In this document: positions 26,219 to 35,098 of the stretch, piece by piece | Position numbering within the stretch: position 1 is the first letter of the stretch | Layout of the letters: the number at the start of each line of letters is the position of its first letter | DNA from: Bradyrhizobium arachidis | GTDB lineage: Bacteria > Pseudomonadota > Alphaproteobacteria > Rhizobiales > Xanthobacteraceae | Length of the DNA stretch: 64,000 nt | Assembly (NCBI RefSeq): GCF_024758505.1 | Contig: NZ_CP077970.1 | Location: 7,378,001-7,442,000, forward strand | Direction of reading: 5' to 3' | Translations under genes and position numbers: made by a program | The notes under the pieces: generated by a model | The model's input: the letters and a program-made list of their open reading frames with translations, nothing else | Told to the model about the DNA's origin: nothing | Databases searched by the model: none

Positions 26219-26274
26219 AGAGCGTTTTCCCGCGAAGTGGATACCGGTTCGCGGCAAGAAAACGCGTCAAAACA
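26219..26274. repeat. Dispersed repeat, GCGAAGTGGATACCGGTTCGC type
   Basis: Reverse-orientation copy of the element at 16875-16926 and 29701-29748. It lies just upstream of the gamma-glutamyltransferase start. The rest of the gap to 26446 shows nothing definite. Confidence 0.8.
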
Positions 26275-26446
26275 AGATTCCGCGCCGCGGATCGCGCGCG
26301 CCGCATTGAATTCCGAGTCTACATGACACATTCAGGCAGGGCCGGGCAATGGCTGGCATACCAGCGAAAGGCTGCCATCCGCCCAGCGAATAGGCCCCTG
26401 ATTTGCGCGGGTTTTCCGCACCGCTGCCGCCTGCTAAACGAGCGCC

Positions 26447-27199
26447 ATGATTTTCAAGGTCGCCGCCTTCTATCAATTCGCCGCGCTCCCGGATTACCGG
26501 GAGCTGCGCGAGCCGCTGCGTGCGTTCTGCGCGGACCTCGCGCTGAAGGGCAGCGTGCTGCTGGCCCGGGAGGGCATCAACGGCACGATTGCGGGGACCG
26601 CCGAGGCAATCGACGCCTTCGCCCATGAGCTCGCCCATGGAAAGCTGTTCGGCGGCAGGCTGGACAATCTCGAAATCAAGTTCTCGACCAGCGCGAAAAT
26701 GCCGTTCGGCCGGCTCAAGGTGCGGCTGAAGAAGGAGATCGTCACGCTCGGCGACGCGGCGGCCGATCCGACACAGCAGGTCGGCATCTATGTCGATGCC
26801 GCCGAATGGAACGCGCTGATCGCAGCACCCGACACGCTGGTGCTCGACACCCGCAACGCCTTCGAGGTGGCGATGGGGACCTTCGAGGGCGCGGTCGACC
26901 CCAACATCAAGAGTTTTGGTCAGTTCAAGGACTTTGCCGCCGAACAGCTCGATCCTGCCAGGCATCGCAAAATCGCGATGTTCTGCACCGGCGGCATCCG
27001 CTGCGAGAAGGCGAGCGCGCATCTGCTCGCGCGCGGTTTTGCCGAGGTCTACCATCTCAAGGGCGGGATTTTGAAATATCTGGAAGAGGTACCGGAGGCG
27101 CAGAGCCGGTGGCGCGGCGAGTGTTTTGTGTTCGACGAGCGCGTCGCACTCGGTCACGGCCTGCGCGAGCGGACCAGGGAGCCGGCCTGCGATGAGTGA
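26447..27199 (+). CDS. trhO: tRNA uridine-34 hydroxylase TrhO (rhodanese-like, UPF0176)
   Basis: Protein of 250 residues. TrhO (YceA) hydroxylates uridine 34 of certain tRNAs to 5-hydroxyuridine using oxygen. The N-terminal acylphosphatase-like part has VLLAREGINGTIAG, a hallmark of this family. The rhodanese domain has VLDTRNAFEVAMGTF and the active-site loop FCTGGIRCEKASA with the catalytic Cys. The length is shorter than the enterobacterial protein (about 350) but normal for alphaproteobacteria. Its last 8 bases overlap the slyX start, suggesting coupled translation. Confidence 0.92.
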   Translation: MIFKVAAFYQFAALPDYRELREPLRAFCADLALKGSVLLAREGINGTIAGTAEAIDAFAHELAHGKLFGGRLDNLEIKFSTSAKMPFGRLKVRLKKEIVTLGDAAADPTQQVGIYVDAAEWNALIAAPDTLVLDTRNAFEVAMGTFEGAVDPNIKSFGQFKDFAAEQLDPARHRKIAMFCTGGIRCEKASAHLLARGFAEVYHLKGGILKYLEEVPEAQSRWRGECFVFDERVALGHGLRERTREPACDE

Positions 27200-27407
27200 G
27201 CTCACGAGACTAACCGAACGGATCGACAGGCTCGAAACGCGGCTCGCCTATCAGGACGAGACCATCGAGCAGTTGAACCAGACCATCACGGCACAGTGGA
27301 AGCAGATCGACGTGCTGACGCGCCAGGTCGCCCAGTTGAGCGAGCGCCTGCAGGAGGCCGAGGCGAACGCACCGGGCCCCGCCAACGAGCGGCCGCCGCA
27401 TTATTGA
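27192..27407 (+). CDS. slyX: SlyX family protein
   Basis: Small coiled-coil protein of 71 residues: RIDRLETRLAYQDETIEQLN then TITAQWKQIDVLTRQVAQLS, heptads rich in Leu, Ile and Glu, and a typical short tail ending RPPHY as in SlyX. Its role is unknown, despite the name from the slyD neighbourhood. The ATG overlaps the trhO stop (ATGAGTGA), so the two are an operon. Confidence 0.88.
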   Translation: MSELTRLTERIDRLETRLAYQDETIEQLNQTITAQWKQIDVLTRQVAQLSERLQEAEANAPGPANERPPHY

Positions 27408-27411
27408 ACTC

Positions 27412-27543
27412 ATGTGCCCCGGGCGCAGTGCAGCGCCCTTCGCGATGCGCTGCTGAACCGGGGCCCATCATTGCGGCAAGGAAAGTGCTGGGTCCCGGCT
27501 CAGCGCGCATCGTTTCACGCTGCGTCGCGTCCGGGACACGATG
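27412..27543. repeat. Imperfect palindromic intergenic element
   Basis: GTGCCCCGGGCGCAGTGCAGCG on the left and CGCTGCGTCGCGTCCGGGACAC on the right form an imperfect outer stem, with GGGGCCC and GGGTCCCGGC inside. It separates the convergent slyX and diguanylate cyclase genes. It is a different family from the GGAATGAC repeats. Confidence 0.6.
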
Positions 27544-27555
27544 GTTCTTACGCTT

Positions 27556-29460
27556 TTACAGACCCGAGGCCTTCGGCAGCAGGTTCAACACGTCGCCAGA
27601 CATCACCAAACGGTCGCGCCCGGACTGCTTGGCGGCATAGAGCGCGCGATCCGCTGATTCGATCAGGGATGAGGTCCCGGCCGTGCGCTCCAGCGCCGGC
27701 CGGCAGGTGGCGCCGCCGACCGAGGCCGTGACGATCCCCGAGGACGGATTGGAGGCGTGGACCAGGCCGGCCTCGCGGATCGCCTGGCGAAGACGCTCGC
27801 CGATCCGCGCGCAGCCCGCCGCGTCCGTGTTCGGCAGCAGCATGGCAAACTCCTCGCCGCCATAGCGCGCGGCGAGATCGCTCACGCGGTGCGCTTCAGT
27901 GGCCAGGATTTTCGCGACCAGGCGCAGGCAGGCATCGCCGGCGGGATGGCCGTATTCGTCGTTGTAGGACTTGAAGTGATCGACGTCGATCATCAGCAGG
28001 CCAAGGCTCGAGCGGTTGCGATAGGCCCGCGCCCATTCCTCCGCCAGGCACTCGTCGAACCGGCGGCGGTTGGCAAGCCCGGTGAGGCTGTCCTCGATCG
28101 CCAGCGTCTCGAGCCGGCTTTCCAAATTCTTCTGCTCGGTGATGTCGCGCAAGATCGCCACCACACCGTCGATCTCGCCGTCCACCCCGCGCGTCACCCG
28201 CATGCTGGATTCCAGCCAAATCTCGGACTTTTCGCGATGCCGGCTGCGATAGGTGACCCGCGCCTCCTCCCTCTCGCCGCGCTTCATCGCCTGAACGATG
28301 GCACGGAGCTGCGGAAGGTCGTCCGGATTGACGCCCGCAAGCGCCGGCGCCCCGATCAACTGGCTGGCGCGCCAACCGACGACGCGCAAGGCTGACGGCG
28401 ACACGTAGCGAATGCACTCATCGAGCCCGATGCGGGTGACCATGTCGCTGGAGCCTTCGGCGAGCAGGCGGAAATGCGCCTCCTTCTCCTCCAGCGCCGC
28501 CGCCATGCGCTGGCCGCGCTGCAGCTGCTTGACCAGCACCGCGCCGATCACGGCGATCAGCATCACGAGCGCGAGCACGAACAGCATTCTGGAAATGGCG
28601 TCGGCCCGCCACGGCGCAAGCAGCTCTTCCTTCTCGACGGTCGCGAGCAGGACGAGCGGGAAACGACCGCTGCGCTTGTAGAAACTGACCCGCTCCACGC
28701 CGTCCAGCGGCGACATGAAATGATAGGCCCCGCCCGGCCCCTGCAACGCGGGATCGCGGAACAGCGGTTTGTCCGCAACGCTGCGCCCGACATATTTGGC
28801 GTTGTCCGGACTGCGCGCGATGATCAGGCCGTCGCCGTGGACCAGCGAGACGGAGCTGTTGCGGCCGATCTCGAATTGCCGGTAGAAGTTTGCAAGATAG
28901 CTGGCGCTGATGGTCGCGAGCACGACGCCGCCAAAACTGCCGTCCTGCCTGTTGAAGCGACGCGACAGCGTGATCACCCACTCGCCGTCGAGCAGGTTCC
29001 TGACGGGATGGCCGATATAGGCCTCGCGCTTCGGCGAGAGCTGGTGATGGCGGAAGAACTCGTCATCGTTGAGCGTCGTGGCAAGCGCGCCTGCCGAGGT
29101 CAGCCAGTTGCCCTTGTCGTCGATGATGGCGAGGCTGTGGATGCGCTCGATCGCTTTCTTGCGCGCTTGGAGCAGGTTGCGCAGCTTGCCGATCGTGGCG
29201 GGATCGGTGCCGTCCATCTCCAGCCGGCTGACGACCCCGACCACACCGGAGTCCAGGAGATCGAGACTGTCCTCGGCATGCTGGGTCAGGGAACGCGCCA
29301 GGTTGGCCATTTCCGCCTCGGCGCTCTTCAACAGCGCGTCGCGCGAACTCCATTCGCGCCAGCCGCTGATGCCAAAGATGGCCGTGCAGGTAAGCACGAC
29401 GAAAGCGGCAGCCCGCAACGGCAGGCGCCTCAAGCCAGCTCTGGTGGTCACGACGTCCAT
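27556..29460 (-). CDS. Membrane diguanylate cyclase with periplasmic sensor, PAS and GGDEF domains
   Basis: Protein of 634 residues making cyclic di-GMP. The first membrane segment (AAAFVVLTCTAIFGISGW) precedes a periplasmic sensor region of about 250 residues that looks like a Cache/PDC domain (RNLLDGEWVITLSRRFNRQD). A second membrane segment follows (MLFVLALVMLIAVIGAVLV), then a PAS-PAC module (about 325-445) and a GGDEF domain with the active signature RYGGEEFAML (GGEEF at about 534-538). An RVSD motif five residues before GGEEF is a consensus inhibitory I-site (RxxD), so product feedback is likely. It appears monocistronic. Confidence 0.93.
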   Translation of the reverse strand: MDVVTTRAGLRRLPLRAAAFVVLTCTAIFGISGWREWSSRDALLKSAEAEMANLARSLTQHAEDSLDLLDSGVVGVVSRLEMDGTDPATIGKLRNLLQARKKAIERIHSLAIIDDKGNWLTSAGALATTLNDDEFFRHHQLSPKREAYIGHPVRNLLDGEWVITLSRRFNRQDGSFGGVVLATISASYLANFYRQFEIGRNSSVSLVHGDGLIIARSPDNAKYVGRSVADKPLFRDPALQGPGGAYHFMSPLDGVERVSFYKRSGRFPLVLLATVEKEELLAPWRADAISRMLFVLALVMLIAVIGAVLVKQLQRGQRMAAALEEKEAHFRLLAEGSSDMVTRIGLDECIRYVSPSALRVVGWRASQLIGAPALAGVNPDDLPQLRAIVQAMKRGEREEARVTYRSRHREKSEIWLESSMRVTRGVDGEIDGVVAILRDITEQKNLESRLETLAIEDSLTGLANRRRFDECLAEEWARAYRNRSSLGLLMIDVDHFKSYNDEYGHPAGDACLRLVAKILATEAHRVSDLAARYGGEEFAMLLPNTDAAGCARIGERLRQAIREAGLVHASNPSSGIVTASVGGATCRPALERTAGTSSLIESADRALYAAKQSGRDRLVMSGDVLNLLPKASGL

Positions 29461-29635
29461 GTGCGAGGATTCTCCAGTTGCTGGAAAATCCTCCGCTTCT
29501 GTTATCGAAGCCTGAAAACGGCGGCGTAATTCGCTTCAAACTGTGCGGTTCACCGTAGTCCTACGGTCCACCCAATCGTTTGATCACTAACGACCGGTTA
29601 TCGATCCTATCGGAAAGCCGCCGCCGCCCGCGCAC

Positions 29636-31108
<1,473 letters not shown>

Positions 31109-31126
31109 AGCTTCGCTCTTTGTTCC

Positions 31127-31175
31127 AGGCATGATCTTTTCGGAAAACCGCTGCGCACTTTTCCGGATCATGCCT
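31127..31175. repeat. GCATGATC dispersed hairpin repeat
   Basis: Ten-base arms AGGCATGATC (31127-31136) and complement (31166-31175) around CGGAAAACCGCTGCGCACTT. It lies between convergent hemE and hemC and supplies the first base of the hemC stop region, so it may terminate both. Confidence 0.85.
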
Positions 31176-32155
31176 TAGCGCGGCCTGCTGCGCTCGATGA
31201 TCTCGGCCGCACCCTTGGCCAGCAGATCGAGGCCGACGGCACGGCCGAGCTCGCGCGGGCGATTTGCCAAACCGGTGCGCGATGCCTCGATGATGGTGTT
31301 GCCGGAGAGATCAAGCACGGACGCGCTGAGCGACATCTGATCGCCGTCAATGGACGAAAAGCCCGCGATCGGCGAGTTGCAGTGGCCGTTGAGCACCCAC
31401 AGCACCTCGCGCTCGGCGTCGGCGCAGAGATGCGCTGCGGGATCGTCGATCGCCGAGAGGATCTTTCGTGTCTGCCAGTCCTGCGCGGCGCATTCGACGG
31501 CAACGATGCCCTGCCCGGCCGCCGGCAGCATTTCCGCAGGCGAAAACTCGTAGGCGATGCGCTGCGCCAGACCGACGCGGTCGAGGCCCGAGCGTGCCAT
31601 GATCAGCGCGTCCGCAGGCCCCACAGCCCCGCCGTCAGGCAAGCGCTGCTTCTCGCCATTGTCGAGTTTTCGCACGCGCGTGTCGGCGGCACCGCGGAAA
31701 TGGATGACTTCCACCTCCGGAAACAGCCGCCGCGCATAGGCCGCGCGCCGCACCGCATTGGTGCCGAGCTTGAACCCCTTGCCGCGGGACGCCCGGATTG
31801 CATCGAGCGAGACGCCCGCGCGCAGCACCAGCGCGTCGGTCGGCGGATCGCGCGACAGCGTGGCGCCGATCACCAGCCCCGGCGTGTCCTCGTTGCCCGG
31901 CATGTCCTTCAGCGAATGCATGGCCGCGTCGAGGTTTCCGGCCAGCACCGCGGCGCGGATCTGCGCCACGAAGGCGCCGCCCTTGCCGCCATGCGGCAGC
32001 AGTTTGCTGGTCTGGTCGGTATCGCCTGTGGTGTCGAACTTGACGATTTCGACGTCGAGATCGGGCACGGCAGCGGTCAGGCGGCGCGCGATCTCTTCCG
32101 TCTGTGCCAGCGCCATCGCGCTCTTGCGCGTGCCGATCCGAAACCGTGTAGCCAA
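31175..32155 (-). CDS. hemC: Hydroxymethylbilane synthase, divergent form
   Basis: Porphobilinogen deaminase of 326 residues, assembling hydroxymethylbilane for haem synthesis. FRIGTRKSAMALAQTEEIA opens domain 1. The catalytic Asp is in MHSLKDMP, substrate-binding Arg pairs are in NAVRRAAYARR and DTRVRKLDNGE, and the dipyrromethane-cofactor Cys is in LNGHCNSPIAG. Oddities: the usual TSGDR...IGGKGLFTKEIE block is replaced by TTGDTDQTSKLLPHGGKGGA, and the common RGN is RGA, so it differs from the mainstream alphaproteobacterial form. It may be a second copy. It follows the GMC oxidoreductase by 27 bases in the same direction. Confidence 0.85.
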   Translation of the reverse strand: MATRFRIGTRKSAMALAQTEEIARRLTAAVPDLDVEIVKFDTTGDTDQTSKLLPHGGKGGAFVAQIRAAVLAGNLDAAMHSLKDMPGNEDTPGLVIGATLSRDPPTDALVLRAGVSLDAIRASRGKGFKLGTNAVRRAAYARRLFPEVEVIHFRGAADTRVRKLDNGEKQRLPDGGAVGPADALIMARSGLDRVGLAQRIAYEFSPAEMLPAAGQGIVAVECAAQDWQTRKILSAIDDPAAHLCADAEREVLWVLNGHCNSPIAGFSSIDGDQMSLSASVLDLSGNTIIEASRTGLANRPRELGRAVGLDLLAKGAAEIIERSRPR

Positions 32156-32182
32156 GCCGTATGCTCCTTTCCGAACGCGCGT

Positions 32183-33799
32183 TTACCGCGCATCCTCCAA
32201 TATCATGTCCGAGGCCTTTTCGGCGATCATGATGATCGGCGCGTTGGTATTGCCTGACACGAGGTCCGGCATGATCGAGCCGTCGACGACGCGCAAGGCC
32301 TCACACCCCTTCACCCGCAGCCGCTGGTCAACCACCGCCAGCGCGTCATTGCCCATACGGCAGGTCGAGGTCGGATGATAGATGGTGCTGCCGCGCTGGC
32401 GGCAGAAATCCAGCAATTCGGCATCGGTCGCGACCTTGGCCCCGGGATCGACCTCCTCGACCACGAACGGTTTTAGCGCCTTCGCGTTCAGGATCTTGCG
32501 CAGGATCTTCAACCCCTCGACATTCGTGGTGCGGTCGGTCTCGGTCGACATGTAGTTGACGCGGATTTCCGGCGGCGCGAGCGGATCCGCGCTTTTGATG
32601 CGCAAGGTCCCGCGGCTTTCGGGACGGAGCTGGCACACCGAGGCGGTGAAACCGGAAAAATCATGCAGCTTCTCGCCCATCTTGTCGGTCGAGAACGGCA
32701 GGAAATGAACCTGGATATCGGGCGAGGCGAGCCGCGGGCTGGTCTTGAAGAATGCGCCTGCCGTGCCGGCCGCGATCGTCAGCCAGCCCTGGCGGAACAG
32801 CGCATAGCGCATGCCGGTGAGCGTGCGGCGGATCGGATTGTTGATGGCGTCGTTCAGCGTGACCGGCTGCGAGGCGCGCATCACGATGCGTACCTGCATG
32901 TGGTCCTGCAGATCGTGGCCGACGCCAGGTGCGTCCAGCACCACATCGATGCCGTGCTTGCGCAGCAGATCGGCCGGACCGACGCCGGAGAGCTGCAACA
33001 GTTGCGGCGAGTTGTAGGCGCCGCTCGACAGCACGATCTCCTTGCGCGCCCGCGCGCGGCGAACTTCGGCGCCGACCCGGTATTCGACGCCGACCGCGCG
33101 GCGGCCCTCGAACAGCACGCGCTGGCCGAGCGCCGAGGTTTCGACCTCGAGATTGCCGCGGGTTTTTGCCGGGCCGAGATAGGCCGCCGCAGTCGAGGCG
33201 CGGCGGCCCTTGCGGGTCGTGGTCTGGAACAGGCCGACGCCTTCCTGCGAGGCGCCATTGAAATCGGGATTGTACGGCAGCCCCGTCTCGACGGCGGCGT
33301 CGATGAAGGCTTTCGACAGCGGATCGGTCACGATCATGTCCGACACCGGCAGCGGTCCGCCCGCGCCGTGATATTCGCTAGCGCCGCGCGCCTGGTTCTC
33401 GGCCTTCTTGAAATAGGGCAGCACGTCGTCATAGCCCCAGCCGGTGTTGCCGAGCTGACGCCAGCGATCATAGTCCTCGTGCTGGCCGCGAACGTACAGC
33501 AGGCCGTTGATCGAGCTCGATCCGCCCAGCGTCTTGCCACGCGGCTGGAACACCTGGCGTCCGCCAAGCTCGGGCTCCGGCTCGGTCTGGTACATCCAGT
33601 TGACGCGCTTGTCCTTGAACAGCTTGCCGTAGCCGAGCGGCACATGGATCCAGATGTTGGAATCCTTCGGGCCCGCCTCGAGCAGCAGCACCGAATGCTT
33701 GCCGTTCGCGGACAGACGGTTGGCGAGCACGCAGCCGGCGGAGCCGGCGCCGACGATGATGTAGTCGAATTCAGGGGCGGATTGCAGTTGGGTGGTCAT
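32183..33799 (-). CDS. GMC family FAD-dependent oxidoreductase (alcohol/choline dehydrogenase-like)
   Basis: Flavoprotein of 538 residues oxidising an alcohol. The N-terminal FAD-binding motif is DYIIVGAGSAGCVLANRL. GMC signatures are GKTLGGSSSINGLLYVRGQ and SSGAYNSPQLLQLSGVGPAD. The active-site His/Asn region YHPTSTCRMG and the C-terminal DGSIMPDLVSGNTNAPIIMI complete the fold. The substrate is not determinable; choline dehydrogenase is the common label, but many relatives use aliphatic or aromatic alcohols. It lies between a TetR gene 59 bases upstream and hemC 27 bases downstream on the same strand. Confidence 0.92.
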   Translation of the reverse strand: MTTQLQSAPEFDYIIVGAGSAGCVLANRLSANGKHSVLLLEAGPKDSNIWIHVPLGYGKLFKDKRVNWMYQTEPEPELGGRQVFQPRGKTLGGSSSINGLLYVRGQHEDYDRWRQLGNTGWGYDDVLPYFKKAENQARGASEYHGAGGPLPVSDMIVTDPLSKAFIDAAVETGLPYNPDFNGASQEGVGLFQTTTRKGRRASTAAAYLGPAKTRGNLEVETSALGQRVLFEGRRAVGVEYRVGAEVRRARARKEIVLSSGAYNSPQLLQLSGVGPADLLRKHGIDVVLDAPGVGHDLQDHMQVRIVMRASQPVTLNDAINNPIRRTLTGMRYALFRQGWLTIAAGTAGAFFKTSPRLASPDIQVHFLPFSTDKMGEKLHDFSGFTASVCQLRPESRGTLRIKSADPLAPPEIRVNYMSTETDRTTNVEGLKILRKILNAKALKPFVVEEVDPGAKVATDAELLDFCRQRGSTIYHPTSTCRMGNDALAVVDQRLRVKGCEALRVVDGSIMPDLVSGNTNAPIIMIAEKASDMILEDAR

Positions 33800-33858
33800 G
33801 GCTTAACTGTTCTTGTTGTTGATTGTGGGCGAGCGTTTCGGGACTTCACTTAGCATAC

Positions 33859-34449
33859 TCATGCGCGGCGACGCAGCGCCTCGACCAGCGACTTGAACGC
33901 ACGGGCGTATTCGGCCCCTGCCCTTGCAATGTCGGCGCGTCCGGCGCAGGCGACCGCGGCCTCCGTCATCGCGCCGAGCAGCAGCCGCGCCAAGGGCTCG
34001 ACCGGCTGACGCGCGATGAGGCCGGCTTCCATGGCCGCCGCGATGGCACGGGGCATCTTGCCGCCAAAATGCTGCGCGTCGATCTCGCGCCAGCGCTCCC
34101 AGCCGAGCACGGCAGGCCCATCGTGCAGGATGATCTGGCCGGTCGCTCCCTCGGCGGTGGCGGCAAAATAATGCTGGGTGCCGGCGACCATCATCGTGAG
34201 CACGTCCTTCTCGCCGCGGACCGCGCGGTCGATCTCCTGCACGAGATCGCGGGAGACCTGGTCGAACACCGCCTCGAACAGCGCCTCCTTGGTCTTGAAG
34301 TGGTGATAGACGGCGCCCTTGGCGACATCAGCCTGATCGGCGATGTCGTCCACGGTGGTGGCGGCAAAGCCCTGCTCCCCGAACAGGCGGCGCGCCGCCG
34401 TCAGGATCGCCTCCGTTGTCGCAGCCCGCCGCTCTGCCTGTTTCGCCAT
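33859..34449 (-). CDS. TetR family regulator with its own operator region
   Basis: Regulator of 196 residues. The helix-turn-helix is ILTAARRLFGEQGFAAT then VDDIADQADVAKGAVYHHFK (about residues 15-55). The C-terminal domain resembles the TetR subgroup regulating efflux or lipid genes, without a clear ligand. It starts divergently from the SnoaL-like gene at 34551, and the 101-base gap holds paired CCGACT/AGTCGG palindromes overlapping a promoter, so it probably represses that gene and itself. The GMC oxidoreductase lies 59 bases downstream and may share its transcript. Confidence 0.9.
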   Translation of the reverse strand: MAKQAERRAATTEAILTAARRLFGEQGFAATTVDDIADQADVAKGAVYHHFKTKEALFEAVFDQVSRDLVQEIDRAVRGEKDVLTMMVAGTQHYFAATAEGATGQIILHDGPAVLGWERWREIDAQHFGGKMPRAIAAAMEAGLIARQPVEPLARLLLGAMTEAAVACAGRADIARAGAEYARAFKSLVEALRRRA

Positions 34450-34486
34450 GAGATTCCCTGTAGTCGAATTCGGCCAGGCGGGCCAG

Positions 34487-34530
34487 TTGACTTTTCGACT
34501 GACGGTCGGTATTTACCGACTATCAGTCGG
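34487..34530 (+). promoter_or_regulatory. Sigma-70-type promoter overlapped by TetR operators
   Basis: TTGACT (34487-34492) is followed after exactly 17 bases by TATTTA (34510-34515). A perfect 6-3-6 palindrome CCGACT-ATC-AGTCGG lies at 34516-34530, and a related half-symmetric CGACTGACGGTCGG occupies the promoter spacer (34496-34509). Binding by the divergent TetR protein would block RNA polymerase. Confidence 0.75.
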
Positions 34531-34550
34531 TTTTAATCGTGAGGTATCCC

Positions 34551-34916
34551 ATGCCGAGCCGCGAGGTCGTCGAAGCTTTTGCAAAGCGGTTGGAGGACGG
34601 CGACTTCGTCGGCGCGATCCTCGACTATTACACGCCTGATGCCGCGACTTATGAGAACCTCGCCGAGCCCATGGTCGGCCGCGACAACCTCGTCGCCAAG
34701 GAACGCGCCGTGCTGGCGCGCAGCAAGGAGGTCAAGGCCGTGCGCATCGGACCGAGCCTGATCGATGGCGACATCGTCGCCACACGCTGGAAATTCTGCT
34801 TCACCAACGCCGAGGGCGTGACGCGGACGCTGGAGGAGATCGCCTGGCAGACCTGGCAGGGCGACAGACTGATCGAGGAGCGCTTCTTCTACGATCCGAA
34901 GCAGTTGGGGCGCTAA
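34551..34916 (+). CDS. SnoaL/NTF2-like protein
   Basis: Protein of 121 residues with a cone-shaped NTF2-like fold suggested by VVEAFAKRLEDGDFVGAILD, YYTPDAATYENLAEP and the C-terminal EEIAWQTWQGDRLIEERFFYD. Members are small isomerases, hydrolases or ligand-binding proteins; no specific function is recognisable. The ATG at 34551 has GAGGT five bases upstream. It sits directly behind the TetR-controlled promoter and is the likely main target of that regulator. Confidence 0.82.
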   Translation: MPSREVVEAFAKRLEDGDFVGAILDYYTPDAATYENLAEPMVGRDNLVAKERAVLARSKEVKAVRIGPSLIDGDIVATRWKFCFTNAEGVTRTLEEIAWQTWQGDRLIEERFFYDPKQLGR

Positions 34917-35098
34917 CGCCAGGCACGGGAACCGGAGCACGCCGGCATTTGTATCGATTTGTTATCGATACTGCGCTTTTCGGCGCGGCATCTCGTCCAA
35001 GTGATTCTGGCCAAGTGGGATAGTTCATAGTTCCTCAAAGGTTTGCAGCGAATTCTCCGGCCTGAGCCGGAAAACGGCCAAGCTGCTGCAGGCTCTGA

